Source: Flavobacterium fragile (GTDB lineage: Bacteria > Bacteroidota > Bacteroidia > Flavobacteriales > Flavobacteriaceae). From it: 64,000 nt of DNA. Positions 45,774 through 54,616 of the stretch are shown here, piece by piece. The translations under genes were made by a program, and so were the position numbers. Position 1 is the first letter of the stretch; each line of letters starts with the position of its first letter. The DNA lies in assembly GCF_023634865.1 (NCBI RefSeq), contig NZ_JAMLJN010000001.1, positions 372,001-436,000 of the forward strand, in the 5' to 3' direction. The notes beneath the pieces were generated by a model. It worked only from the letters and a program-made list of their open reading frames with translations, searched no databases and had not been told where the DNA came from.

Positions 45774-46481
45774 TTATTTTGAGGTTAAACCCAAAACATC
45801 TTTCATGGTGAAAACACCTTTTTTACCTACCAACCATTCAGCTGCAACAACAGCTCCTAAAGCAAAACCTTCTCTGCTGTGAGCTGTGTGCTTGATTTCG
45901 ATCTGATCCACTTCACTATCGTAGAAAATACTATGTGTTCCTGGAACGTTTTCGATGCGTTTTGCTTCAATATGAATTTCGTTGCTAATTGGAGTTTCCA
46001 GTGTCCAATTGGCATAATCTGTATGCTTGATAACGCCTTCTGCTAATGTTATTGCTGTTCCACTAGGTGCATCTAATTTTTGAGTATGGTGAATTTCTTC
46101 CATCGAAACGTTATATTGTTTCAAATTAGCCATCATTTTGGCTAAGTATTCATTTAATTCAAAAAATATATTTACTCCTAAGCTAAAGTTAGATCCATAA
46201 ATAAAACTTCCGCTTTTTTCTTCACATAATTGCACCATTTTAGGATAATCAGACAACCAACCTGTTGTCCCAGAAATCACTGGAATTCCATTGTTTAAGC
46301 ATTCAGTAATATTGGTAACAGCACTATGTGGAACACTAAAATCAATGGCAACATCGGCATTTAATAGTCCTTCAAAAGTGTTATTCTGATCTTTTCTTAA
46401 TACGATTTCATGACCCCTTTCTAAAGCTATTCGTTCAATAACTTTTCCCATTTTTCCGTATCCTAAAAGTGCAATTTTCAT
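45774..46481 (-). CDS. dapB: 4-hydroxy-tetrahydrodipicolinate reductase
   Basis: A 235-aa NAD(P)H enzyme of lysine and diaminopimelate synthesis. LLGYGKMGKVIE (residues 4-15) is the nucleotide-binding motif; GTTGWL, the EIHHTQKLDAPSGTA signature with the catalytic His/Lys (about 130-144) and the C-terminal HTAHSREGFALGAV are present. It is slightly shorter than the E. coli protein, like other Bacteroidota forms. Confidence 0.95.
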   Translation of the reverse strand: MKIALLGYGKMGKVIERIALERGHEIVLRKDQNNTFEGLLNADVAIDFSVPHSAVTNITECLNNGIPVISGTTGWLSDYPKMVQLCEEKSGSFIYGSNFSLGVNIFFELNEYLAKMMANLKQYNVSMEEIHHTQKLDAPSGTAITLAEGVIKHTDYANWTLETPISNEIHIEAKRIENVPGTHSIFYDSEVDQIEIKHTAHSREGFALGAVVAAEWLVGKKGVFTMKDVLGLTSK

Positions 46482-46525
46482 AATAGTTAGATGTTGATTT
46501 AATCAATTTGTTACCTAATGTTTTG

Positions 46526-47086
46526 TTAAAAACTATAAGTAAGTGTCATTCCATAATTGAATTTGTAATCTATTTGATTTTGATTCATATCGGGTTTTAA
46601 AGACAGATTATCGTTAACATTGAACTGCATTAAATGTGCATTAATGTTAGCATCAATAATATTTAAAATATAAATTCCAGCAGTTATTAATGCTGATAAA
46701 TCTCTGTTTCTTTGATGAAATTTTTGAGCACGAATTAGTCTGTCATTATCTAAATTCCCATATAAAGGGTGACTGGGATCTGAAGTTCCATCTAATCGTC
46801 TTTTGTATTCGTCTCGATATTCGTGATATTTTTTTTGATTAAAAGTATAATTGTAAATCCCTAATCCCAAACCTGCATAAACAATTGGTACTTTCCAATA
46901 TTTTTTATTGTAAACTTGACCTAAACCAGGAACAAGTGCCGAATAGAAAGCCGCTCTTGCAGGACGATTCGGATCAATAACAACTTTTACAGTGTCTTTT
47001 GGAATTAAACTAATTTCTTCTTGTGCTTTTCCATCTATGCTGAGAAAAAGACAAGCGAAAATAAATATGTAATGAAGCTTTTTCAC
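46526..47086 (-). CDS. DUF5683 family membrane protein
   Basis: A 186-aa protein with a signal peptide (about residues 1-21) and a membrane-associated core. RAAFYSALVPGLGQVYNKKYWKVPIVYAGL (about 44-73) is the family signature, seen in Bacteroidota between parB and dapB. Function is unknown; an envelope role is likely. The start is GTG at 47086, whose G overlaps the last base of parB by 1 bp. Confidence 0.82.
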   Translation of the reverse strand: MKKLHYIFIFACLFLSIDGKAQEEISLIPKDTVKVVIDPNRPARAAFYSALVPGLGQVYNKKYWKVPIVYAGLGLGIYNYTFNQKKYHEYRDEYKRRLDGTSDPSHPLYGNLDNDRLIRAQKFHQRNRDLSALITAGIYILNIIDANINAHLMQFNVNDNLSLKPDMNQNQIDYKFNYGMTLTYSF

Positions 47087-47985
47087 TAAGAATTAATTAG
47101 TTTCAAGATACGATTAAAGTCTTCTTCGGAATGAAATGGAATTGTTATTTTTCCTTTTCCGTTTCCTGCTACTTTAACGTCAACTTTAGTTCCGAAATAA
47201 TTAGCAAAGGCTTTTTTCTCCTCTTCTTTTACATTAAATGAGTTGCCTTTTGCAGGTTTAGCTGCTTTTGGTTTTAAACTATCTTGATAATTTTTAACCA
47301 AAGCTTCTGTTTCTCTTACCGAAAGATTTTGAGTTACGACTTTATGGTAAATATCACTCTGAATATCTTGATTTTCTATATTAATTAATGCCCTACCATG
47401 TCCCATTGAAATAAAACCGTCACGCATTCCGGTTTGGATAATTGGATCTAATTTCAACAAACGTAAATAATTGGTAATAGTCGAACGTTTTTTACCCACG
47501 CGTTCACTTAACTCTTCTTGAGTTAGGTTGATTTCATCAATTAATCTTTGATACGAAATGGCTACCTCAATAGGATCTAAATCATGACGTTGGATGTTTT
47601 CCACCAAAGCCATCACCAAAGATTCGTTATCATTAGCTAAACGGATATATGCTGGAATAGTTTTCAAACCAATTAATTTAGAAGCACGTAAACGTCGCTC
47701 TCCTGAAATCAATTGATATTTGTTGAATTCTAATTTTCTTACAGTAATAGGCTGAATTACGCCTAACTCTTTAATCGATTTGGCTAATTCTTGTAACGTT
47801 TCTTCGTTAAAATTCGTTCTCGGTTGAAACGGATTAATTTCAATCGATTCGACATCTAATTCAATAATATTTCCTACAACTTTATCTGCGTTTTTATCCT
47901 CAACCGATTTAATATCATTTTCAGGATCTTTCAATAAAGCCGATAATCCTCTTCCTAAGGCTTGTTTTTTTACCGCTTTTGTCAT
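47086..47985 (-). CDS. parB: Chromosome partitioning protein ParB
   Basis: A 299-aa CTPase and parS-binding protein. The N-terminal RGLSALL start, the ParB/Srx motif ELAKSIKELGVIQPITVR and LISGERRLRASKL (about residues 110-123) and the helix-turn-helix LTQEELSERVGKKRSTITNYLRLLKL are all present. It loads onto DNA at parS and works with ParA in origin segregation. I found no convincing parS site in the window. Confidence 0.96.
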   Translation of the reverse strand: MTKAVKKQALGRGLSALLKDPENDIKSVEDKNADKVVGNIIELDVESIEINPFQPRTNFNEETLQELAKSIKELGVIQPITVRKLEFNKYQLISGERRLRASKLIGLKTIPAYIRLANDNESLVMALVENIQRHDLDPIEVAISYQRLIDEINLTQEELSERVGKKRSTITNYLRLLKLDPIIQTGMRDGFISMGHGRALINIENQDIQSDIYHKVVTQNLSVRETEALVKNYQDSLKPKAAKPAKGNSFNVKEEEKKAFANYFGTKVDVKVAGNGKGKITIPFHSEEDFNRILKLINS

Positions 47986-47994
47986 CTTACTCTA

Positions 47995-48759
47995 TTATTG
48001 ATTTTTCTTAATAATTTCTTCAGCTAAGTTCAAGTAATTAGAAGCACCTTTACTAGTAGCGTCATAATTAATGATACTTTCTCCAAAACTTGGAGCTTCA
48101 CTCAATTTGATATTTCTTTGAATTACAGTTTCAAAAACCATGTCGTTAAAGTGTTTTTGAACTTCTTCAACTACTTGGTTCGATAAACGTAAACGAGAAT
48201 CATACATGGTTAACAATAATCCTTCAATATCTAAATTTGGATTGTGAATTTTTTGCACACTTTTAATTGTGTTTAATAATTTTCCTAAACCTTCTAGGGC
48301 AAAATATTCACATTGAATTGGAATAACCACACTATCAGCAGCGGTTAAAGCATTCAAAGTTAATAAACCTAATGAAGGTGCACAATCGATTAAAATATAA
48401 TCGTATTTATCTTTAACGCTTTCTAAAGCTGTTTTAAGCATGTACTCACGGTTTTCTTTGTCAACTAATTCAATTTCGATAGCCACCAAGTCAATATGAG
48501 CTGGAATCACCGAAACGTTTGGAGCCGTACAAGCTACTGTAGCTTCATCTGGAGTGGCACTATGTTCTAGAACTTGGTACGAACCAATTTCCACGCTTTC
48601 TACATCGATTCCTAAGCCCGAACTCGCGTTAGCTTGTGGGTCAGCATCGATTAAAAGTACTTTTTTTTCTAAAACACCAAGAGAAGCTGCTAAGTTAACC
48701 GATGTAGTTGTTTTACCTACACCACCTTTTTGATTGGCAATTGCAATGATTTTACCCAT
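47995..48759 (-). CDS. parA: Chromosome partitioning ATPase ParA (Soj)
   Basis: A 254-aa P-loop ATPase of the MinD/ParA family. The deviant Walker A motif KGGVGKTT is at about residues 10-17; LLIDADPQANAS and DYILIDCAPSLG (Walker B) follow. It lacks an N-terminal helix-turn-helix, so it is the chromosomal Soj type. It is followed by parB after 9 bp. On the minus strand upstream, a TTG and a TATTTTTA sequence 19 bp apart could be its promoter. Confidence 0.97.
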   Translation of the reverse strand: MGKIIAIANQKGGVGKTTTSVNLAASLGVLEKKVLLIDADPQANASSGLGIDVESVEIGSYQVLEHSATPDEATVACTAPNVSVIPAHIDLVAIEIELVDKENREYMLKTALESVKDKYDYILIDCAPSLGLLTLNALTAADSVVIPIQCEYFALEGLGKLLNTIKSVQKIHNPNLDIEGLLLTMYDSRLRLSNQVVEEVQKHFNDMVFETVIQRNIKLSEAPSFGESIINYDATSKGASNYLNLAEEIIKKNQ

Positions 48760-48890
48760 TTGATTAATGATAATTTTAAGCCGTAAAAATACAATTATTT
48801 ATGGTTTTTTCAAGGCAATTTTGTTAACAATAGCTTAAAGCTTTATTTGTCTAGTTATTAATTGTTTTTTTTAAAATTAATCGTTGCTAA

Positions 48891-50018
48891 TTAAATTCGA
48901 TTTAGTTTTTCAGCCGCCGCCATCAAAGTTTCATCCGTTTTCGCAAAACAAAAACGTAGCATATGTCTATCCGTTGCATCATTATAAAAAACTGAAATAG
49001 GAATAGAAGCCACTCCATGATTAACAATTAATTCTTTAGCAAAATCCACATCATTTTTATTCGAAATTTGAGTGTAATTCACCACTTGAAAATACGTTCC
49101 ATCGCAAGGCATTAACTCAAAACGACTGTCTTTGATAAGGTTTTGAAACAAATCACGTTTGCGTTGGTACATTTTGGAAACTTCACTAAAATCAATCAAA
49201 TCCAAGTATTCCGAAATAGCGTGTTGTGAAAAACTATTTACACTAAACACTAAAAACTGATGCACTTTTTTCATTTCGTACATTAGATGTTCAGGAGCAA
49301 TTAAATAACCCACTTTCCAACCCGTAACGTGTAATGATTTTCCAAAAGATGAAGCGATAATGGTTCGCTCTACTAATTTTGAACGTGTATTAAACGAAAT
49401 ATGCGGTTGCGTAAACGTAATGTATTCGTACACTTCGTCGCCCAAAATAAGAATTTGAGGATGTTTTTCTAAAATAGTTTCTAAAGCTTCAAAGTCACTT
49501 TCTGTCCAAATTCTACCCGTAGGATTGTGTGGATTATTAATGACAATCATTTTTGTTTTAGTCGAAATCGCGCTTTCAATTCGGTTGAAATTGGACGTGT
49601 AATCATCGTTTAAGGTAACACGAACAGGTTTTCCACCTGCTACTAAAACCGAAGGTTCATAACTATCATAACTTGGATCTAATATCAACACTTCATCACC
49701 CTGATTTACAAACGTATTAATTGCTGTGAAAACACCTTGCGTAGCGCCTGCGGTAATCAATATTTCAGTTGCAATATTGACTTTTCTGCCGTATTGATTT
49801 AAGGTTTGATTCGCAATTTTTTCCAATAACGAAGGTAAACCCGCCATTGGCGTATATTGGTGAATATTCTCTCTAATAATACGTTCCGAAATTTGTAATA
49901 AACGTTGATCTTCAGGGAAATTGGGAAATCCTTGCGATAAATTTATTGCTCTGTGTTGGTTAGCTAATTGCGACATTACAGAGAAAATACTAGTGGTGAT
50001 GTTAGGTAGTTTTGACAT
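48891..50018 (-). CDS. Class I aminotransferase, methionine aminotransferase type
   Basis: A 375-aa PLP fold-type I aminotransferase. INLSQGFPNFP (about residues 25-35), NPHNPTGRIW, the PLP lysine in SSFGKSLHVTGWKVGY (about 235) and the late RFCFAKTD are visible. Its similarity is closest to the YbdL/MtnE and kynurenine aminotransferase group, so it may reform methionine from its keto acid. The frame opens at 50060; ATG 50018 gives the normal MSKLPNITTSIF start. Confidence 0.85.
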   Translation of the reverse strand: MSKLPNITTSIFSVMSQLANQHRAINLSQGFPNFPEDQRLLQISERIIRENIHQYTPMAGLPSLLEKIANQTLNQYGRKVNIATEILITAGATQGVFTAINTFVNQGDEVLILDPSYDSYEPSVLVAGGKPVRVTLNDDYTSNFNRIESAISTKTKMIVINNPHNPTGRIWTESDFEALETILEKHPQILILGDEVYEYITFTQPHISFNTRSKLVERTIIASSFGKSLHVTGWKVGYLIAPEHLMYEMKKVHQFLVFSVNSFSQHAISEYLDLIDFSEVSKMYQRKRDLFQNLIKDSRFELMPCDGTYFQVVNYTQISNKNDVDFAKELIVNHGVASIPISVFYNDATDRHMLRFCFAKTDETLMAAAEKLNRI

Positions 50019-50092
50019 AAAACAAAAATATAAAAAATATACACGCTTTAATTTCTTCAAATTACTTTATTTTGTGATTTAATTCTGAAATT

Positions 50093-50656
50093 TTGAAGAT
50101 AATCATATTAACACCGATGGAAATAGAGCGAGAAAAAGTTCTTAACGCTTTAGCTCGAATTCCCAATTTGAATCATACCTACGAAGTAATTGTATCTGGA
50201 ATTGGACGTGAAAGCACCGCTAAGGCGATGATGCAAATGCCACCACACGATGTTTGTGTGTTAATGGGTTTTGCTGCTGTAGTGGGAAAAGAATCCCATT
50301 TACCCTATTATTTGCACTTAGGAAAACCTATCGAAATTACGAATGCTTCATTATACGGTTTCGAAGGCGGTTTGTTTGAAAACGGAAAACCCATTGTCAC
50401 CGAAAAGCCAAAATTAAATTTACCTTGTTTGTCTTCTTTAACTTCCGATAAGTTTGTAAGAACAACCGATTTAGCCGAGAAAACGGTTGTAAATATGGAA
50501 GATTATACTTTTAAATTTTTGAAGAAACCACAAGATTTTATCGTACGCATCATCTCCGATTTTTTACCTCACGAAACCGAAATCGACTTTTTTGAAGAAG
50601 TAAAAGGGATTGATTTTTTGGAAGGCGTGAAGGCTGTTGATGAATTATTAATTTGA
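50093..50656 (+). CDS. Short nucleoside phosphorylase-like protein
   Basis: A 187-aa protein with features of the PNP/MTAP (phosphorylase) superfamily: an N-terminal IIILTPMEIEREKV strand and loop like that of MTA/SAH nucleosidase, a VSGIGRESTAKAM glycine loop and VVNMEDYTF, which resembles the ribose-binding MExA motif. It is shorter than usual nucleosidases (about 230 aa), and the purine-binding aspartate region is not obvious. The start is TTG at 50093. It is divergent from the methionine-type aminotransferase, so a role in methionine or purine salvage is possible but unproven. Confidence 0.55.
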   Translation: MKIIILTPMEIEREKVLNALARIPNLNHTYEVIVSGIGRESTAKAMMQMPPHDVCVLMGFAAVVGKESHLPYYLHLGKPIEITNASLYGFEGGLFENGKPIVTEKPKLNLPCLSSLTSDKFVRTTDLAEKTVVNMEDYTFKFLKKPQDFIVRIISDFLPHETEIDFFEEVKGIDFLEGVKAVDELLI

Positions 50657-50722
50657 TAACGAAATTTCACTTCGTTTCAGTTATTTAGTATTTTTGATTC
50701 GTAAAATTTAAATTAGAATATT

Positions 50723-51643
50723 TTGAAAAAAAATGGTTTTTTATTAGTAGCCTTGTTTCATGTTTTTTTGATTTTTAGTCAAGATACATGGCACATCATA
50801 GATTTTAAAAAGAATAGTGATTTTAAATCTTTTTTCCGAGCTAAAGAAAATTTTTATCCTTTAGTAAGTGCTCACAGAGGTGGTCCAACAACTAATTTTC
50901 CTGAGAATTGTATTGCAACATTTACTAATACAATCCAATACAATCCTGCCATCATTGAAACAGATATTGCTATGACAAAGGATTCTGTTTTGGTGATGAT
51001 GCACGATAATACTATAGATAGAACTACAACAGGAACAGGAAATATAAGCAATTATACTTATCAAGAATTGCAAAAATTTTCTTTGAAAGATAATCAAGGA
51101 AATGTTACTCCTTATAAAATAGAAACACTAGATGAGGTTTTAACATGGGGAAAAGGTAAGGTTGTCTATACTCTTGATGTTAAACGAGGTGTTCCATTTA
51201 AGTTGGTAATAGATGCCGTAAGAAAAAACAAAGCGGAGAATTATTCTATAATAATTACCTATAATGCCAATCAAGCGGCAGAAGTAGCTAGTTTAGCTCC
51301 TGATGTTTTACTTTCTGTATCGGCCAGAGGAAAAGAAGATGTAGAACGTTTAGAAAGTATGGGAGTAAAAGTAGAAAATATGGTAGCTTTTATTGGAACT
51401 TCATTTCCAAAGTCTGAAACTATGGATTACATGAAAAAAAGAGGAATTACCTGCATATCTGGAACTATGGGTAATATCGATAAAAGTGCACTAGTAAATG
51501 GTGACAAGGTCTATTTCGATATTGTAAATTCTGGAGTTATGATAATTTCTAGTGATCGTCCAATTGAAGTGGCTAAACAAATGGATATTTATATTAAGAA
51601 AAAGAATTTAAAATCTTCTTTCATCAAGAAAGTGAAAAAGTGA
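50723..51643 (+). CDS. Secreted glycerophosphodiester phosphodiesterase family protein
   Basis: A 306-aa protein with a signal peptide (about residues 1-19). The GDPD TIM barrel starts with SAHRGG (about 50-55) and PENCIATF; ETDIAMTKDSVLVMMHDNTIDRTTTG (about 76-101) holds the metal and catalytic residues. It should split glycerophosphodiesters in the periplasm. The signal peptide requires the TTG start at 50723. A shared terminator separates it from the convergent mutB. Confidence 0.88.
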   Translation: MKKNGFLLVALFHVFLIFSQDTWHIIDFKKNSDFKSFFRAKENFYPLVSAHRGGPTTNFPENCIATFTNTIQYNPAIIETDIAMTKDSVLVMMHDNTIDRTTTGTGNISNYTYQELQKFSLKDNQGNVTPYKIETLDEVLTWGKGKVVYTLDVKRGVPFKLVIDAVRKNKAENYSIIITYNANQAAEVASLAPDVLLSVSARGKEDVERLESMGVKVENMVAFIGTSFPKSETMDYMKKRGITCISGTMGNIDKSALVNGDKVYFDIVNSGVMIISSDRPIEVAKQMDIYIKKKNLKSSFIKKVKK

Positions 51644-51666
51644 TGGAATCAAAAATGTTATAAAAT

Positions 51667-51699
51667 AAAAAACACCAACTGGAATGTTGGTGTTTTTTT
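51667..51699. terminator. Bidirectional terminator between GDPD and mutB
   Basis: AAACACCAAC pairs with GTTGGTGTTT around a 6-nt loop, with A before and T after, so it can act on both strands. Confidence 0.9.
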
Positions 51700-51711
51700 A
51701 TACTATTTGGA

Positions 51712-53841
51712 TTATTCCTCTAGTAAAACCTCCAAAATCGTTATCGCGGCATCACTAATTTTTGTCCCAGGTCCAAAAACCGCTATAGCTCCGGCGTCGA
51801 ATAAGAATTGGTAGTCTTGTGCTGGGATAACTCCACCCACAATTACCATAATATCTTCTCTTCCGTATTTTTTTAGTTCTTCGATAACTTGTGGCACTAA
51901 GGTTTTATGTCCCGCTGCTAACGAAGAAACACCTAAAATGTGTACGTCGTTTTCAACCGCTTGTTTGGCAGCTTCTTGAGGCGTTTGGAATAACGGACCA
52001 ATGTCCACGTCAAAACCAACGTCTGCATAACCTGTTGCTACTACTTTGGCACCACGATCGTGACCGTCTTGTCCCATTTTCGCAATCATAATACGAGGAC
52101 GACGACCTTCTTTCTTCGCGAAAGCATCGGCTAATTGTTTTGCTTTTTCAAAACTTTCGTCGTTTTTAATTTCTTTACTATACACGCCGCTAAAACTTCT
52201 AATTTGTGCTTTATATCTTCCGAAAACTACTTCTAAAGCATCACTAATTTCGCCTAATGTAGCTCTGTTTCGTGCTGCTTCTACTGCTAAAGATAGTAAA
52301 TTTTCACCACCATTTTTAGCGCTTTCGGTTAATTTTGCTAAACATTCGGTAACTTTAGCGTTATCGCGAGTCGCTTTAATTTGGTCTAAACGCTCAATTT
52401 GTTGTTTGCGTACCATTTGGTTATCCACATCCAAAATATGTAACGGATCTTCTTTTTCCAAACGGTATTTGTTCACCCCAACAATAATATCTTGTCCACT
52501 GTCGATACGGGCTTGTTTTCGTGCTGCAGCTTCTTCAATTCTTAATTTTGGAATCCCCGCTTCAATCGCTTTGGTCATTCCGCCTAATTCTTCAACCTCT
52601 TGAATTAAAGCCCAAGCTTTTTCAGCAATTTCTGCTGTTAAACTTTCTACATAATAACTTCCTGCCCAAGGGTCAACCGTTTTACAGATTTTAGTTTCTT
52701 CTTGCAAAAAGATTTGCGTATTACGAGCAATTCGTGCGGAGAAATCGGTTGGTAAAGCAATTGCTTCGTCCAAAGCATTCGTGTGTAACGATTGAGTTCC
52801 TCCAAAAGCTGCGGCTGCTGCTTCAATAGCAGTTCGAGCCACGTTATTAAAAGGATCTTGCTCCGTTAAACTCCAACCCGAAGTTTGGCAATGCGTTCTT
52901 AAAGCTAATGATTTTTCGTCTTTTGGATTGAATTGTTTTAATAGTTTTGCCCAAAGCATACGACCAGCACGCATTTTAGCAATTTCCATAAAATGGTTCA
53001 TTCCAATCGCCCAGAAAAAAGAAAGGCGAGGAGCGAAGGTGTCAATATCCATTCCAGCAGCTAAACCAGTACGAATGTATTCCAAACCATCTGCTAAAGT
53101 GTACGCCAATTCAATATCAGCAGTAGCACCCGCTTCTTGCATGTGGTAACCCGAAATCGAAATCGAGTTGAATTTCGGCATGTTTTTACTTGTATATTCA
53201 AAAATATCTGCAATAATTTTCATCGAAGGTGTTGGTGGATAAATATAGGTATTTCGCACCATGAATTCCTTCAAAATATCATTCTGAATTGTTCCCGACA
53301 ATAGGTTAGGAGCAACGCCTTGTTCTTCTGCAGCTACGATGTAGAATGCCATAATTGGTAAAACTGCACCATTCATCGTCATAGAAACCGACATTTCCCC
53401 TAACGGAATTTGGTCGAAAAGTACTTTCATATCTTCCACCGAGTCAATCGCAACTCCAGCTTTACCAACATCACCCACTACTCGTTCATGGTCAGAATCG
53501 TAACCTCTGTGTGTTGCTAAATCGAAGGCAACTGAAAGTCCTTTTTGTCCAGCAGCAAGATTTCTTCTGTAAAAAGCATTACTTTCTTCCGCAGTTGAAA
53601 ATCCCGCATATTGACGAATAGTCCATGGTCGGCGTACGTACATGGTAGCGTAAGGTCCGCGTAAATTGGGTGCAAAACCTGCTCCAAAACCAAGGTGTTC
53701 TAAATCGGAAATATCTTCTTTAGAATAGGTTGGTTTAACTTCGATGCCTTCGGCAGTTGTAAACTTTTGTTCCAAGTTTAACGTTTGAGGTTTCAAGTTT
53801 TTGGATTTCTCCAAAGTTAAATGTTGTATATCTTTTCTCAT
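51712..53841 (-). CDS. mutB: Methylmalonyl-CoA mutase large subunit
   Basis: A 709-aa cobalamin enzyme that converts succinyl-CoA and methylmalonyl-CoA. The TIM barrel has the [11 protein letters not shown] start (about residues 70-80) and the C-terminal cobalamin domain has the [12 protein letters not shown] motif (DxHxxG, about 595-606). The N-terminal segment at residues 11-25 ([15 protein letters not shown]) is encoded by a heptanucleotide array and looks like a spacer rather than a conserved part. It is in an operon with mutA, but a toxin-antitoxin pair and a small membrane gene lie in between. Confidence 0.96.
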   Translation of the reverse strand: MRKDIQHLTLEKSKNLKPQTLNLEQKFTTAEGIEVKPTYSKEDISDLEHLGFGAGFAPNLRGPYATMYVRRPWTIRQYAGFSTAEESNAFYRRNLAAGQKGLSVAFDLATHRGYDSDHERVVGDVGKAGVAIDSVEDMKVLFDQIPLGEMSVSMTMNGAVLPIMAFYIVAAEEQGVAPNLLSGTIQNDILKEFMVRNTYIYPPTPSMKIIADIFEYTSKNMPKFNSISISGYHMQEAGATADIELAYTLADGLEYIRTGLAAGMDIDTFAPRLSFFWAIGMNHFMEIAKMRAGRMLWAKLLKQFNPKDEKSLALRTHCQTSGWSLTEQDPFNNVARTAIEAAAAAFGGTQSLHTNALDEAIALPTDFSARIARNTQIFLQEETKICKTVDPWAGSYYVESLTAEIAEKAWALIQEVEELGGMTKAIEAGIPKLRIEEAAARKQARIDSGQDIIVGVNKYRLEKEDPLHILDVDNQMVRKQQIERLDQIKATRDNAKVTECLAKLTESAKNGGENLLSLAVEAARNRATLGEISDALEVVFGRYKAQIRSFSGVYSKEIKNDESFEKAKQLADAFAKKEGRRPRIMIAKMGQDGHDRGAKVVATGYADVGFDVDIGPLFQTPQEAAKQAVENDVHILGVSSLAAGHKTLVPQVIEELKKYGREDIMVIVGGVIPAQDYQFLFDAGAIAVFGPGTKISDAAITILEVLLEE
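53770..53804. repeat. Heptanucleotide array inside the 5' end of mutB
   Basis: Five units in register on the plus strand: TTCCAAG, TTTAACG, TTTGAGG, TTTCAAG, TTTTTGG. It uses the same unit family as the array at the GAPDH start and encodes residues of the MutB N-terminal linker. Confidence 0.75.
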
Positions 53842-53852
53842 TGCTTTTGCAA

Positions 53853-54146
53853 TTAAAATATTTTGTTGATTCTGCTGTTTCTCGATGTATGAAGAACAGC
53901 TTTAATCACTATTGTTTCATTATCAATACTAAAATGAATTAGATAAGGGAAAGTTTTTAATAAAACTACTCGGATTTCATCATATCTAATTTGGTATCGA
54001 AATGGATTTTCTTTTATTTGTTTAACACTATTATTAAAAGAATTAGCAAATCTTTTTGAAAGCATTGGATTGATGTTTTTATACCAAGCGATACTTTCTC
54101 GAACATCGGATTTAGCTTCTTCTAGAATTAAAATCTTAAAGTTCAT
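53853..54146 (-). CDS. RelE/ParE family toxin
   Basis: A 97-aa protein of the RelE/ParE fold. [31 protein letters not shown] (about residues 4-35) and [26 protein letters not shown] are typical of ParE-like toxins of Bacteroidota. Such toxins cut mRNA or poison gyrase. The ATG at 54146 lies within the antitoxin gene (11-bp overlap); a TTG six bases upstream is also possible. The pair stands inside the methylmalonyl-CoA mutase operon. Confidence 0.85.
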   Translation of the reverse strand: MNFKILILEEAKSDVRESIAWYKNINPMLSKRFANSFNNSVKQIKENPFRYQIRYDEIRVVLLKTFPYLIHFSIDNETIVIKAVLHTSRNSRINKIF

Positions 54147-54369
54147 CTCCAAGTTCTTTTAAAAAATCCTCGTAGTCTGTTGCACTTTTTGGATTTTTCA
54201 AATAGTTTTCAGTTCGTTCTCTAACTTCATCAATTTGCCATTGCGGAATTTGATATTCCTTGGAAGTTGGAAGAATAATTACTTCTACTTCTTCTGCATT
54301 GAAATCTTCAGGTAAAGTAATGTTTACTTGATGATTTTTTACTTTTACAAATCTTCTAATTGCTTCCAT
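54136..54369 (-). CDS. Antitoxin of the RelE/ParE pair
   Basis: A 77-aa acidic protein in front of the toxin. The N-terminal half (KVKNHQVNITLPEDFNAEEVEVIILP) is beta-rich; the C-terminal half is a charged helix that would wrap the toxin ([29 protein letters not shown]). This is a common Bacteroidota antitoxin form that lacks an obvious helix-turn-helix. Assignment rests mainly on the overlap and order with the toxin. Confidence 0.75.
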   Translation of the reverse strand: MEAIRRFVKVKNHQVNITLPEDFNAEEVEVIILPTSKEYQIPQWQIDEVRERTENYLKNPKSATDYEDFLKELGDEL

Positions 54370-54396
54370 GGTCTTCTTTTTCTGTAAGTTACTAAA

Positions 54397-54432
54397 TTAT
54401 TCCGAAGCTAATCGTTCCTTTACTAATTTTTT
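54397..54432 (-). pseudogene. Duplicated fragment of the mutA 3' end
   Basis: Positions 54397-54432 match the last bases of mutA (54617-54652): 22 bp identical and about 3 mismatches in 36. In frame it reads KLVKERLASE and stop, against KLEQERLASE in mutA. It overlaps the last codons of the small membrane gene, and no further mutA sequence is seen upstream. Confidence 0.75.
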
Positions 54433-54614
54433 ATCAACTTATTTATTGCTACACAGTAAGGTAGAAAAAAAAATAATATTGATAGCATAATTATTAATAT
54501 TGAGATTAAAAATTTTTTCAAGTTCTTGTAAGTAATTCCGACTGCTAGGTATGTTAAGCCTACAACGATAAGAATTATTGAAATTAACCAAGAAATGAAA
54601 AATAAAGTTCCCAT
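54423..54614 (-). CDS. Small two-helix membrane protein of unknown function
   Basis: A 63-aa very hydrophobic protein with two predicted membrane helices (about residues 4-28 and 36-57) and a short charged loop (YKNLKK). I do not recognise it. Its ATG lies 2 bp after the mutA stop, and its C-terminus runs into the repeated mutA 3' fragment. It may be translated with mutA. Its base composition is more AT-rich than its neighbours. It could also be a chance open frame, but its location at the duplicated border argues for a real inserted gene. Confidence 0.55.
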   Translation of the reverse strand: MGTLFFISWLISIILIVVGLTYLAVGITYKNLKKFLISILIIMLSILFFFLPYCVAINKLIKN

Positions 54615-54616
54615 AA

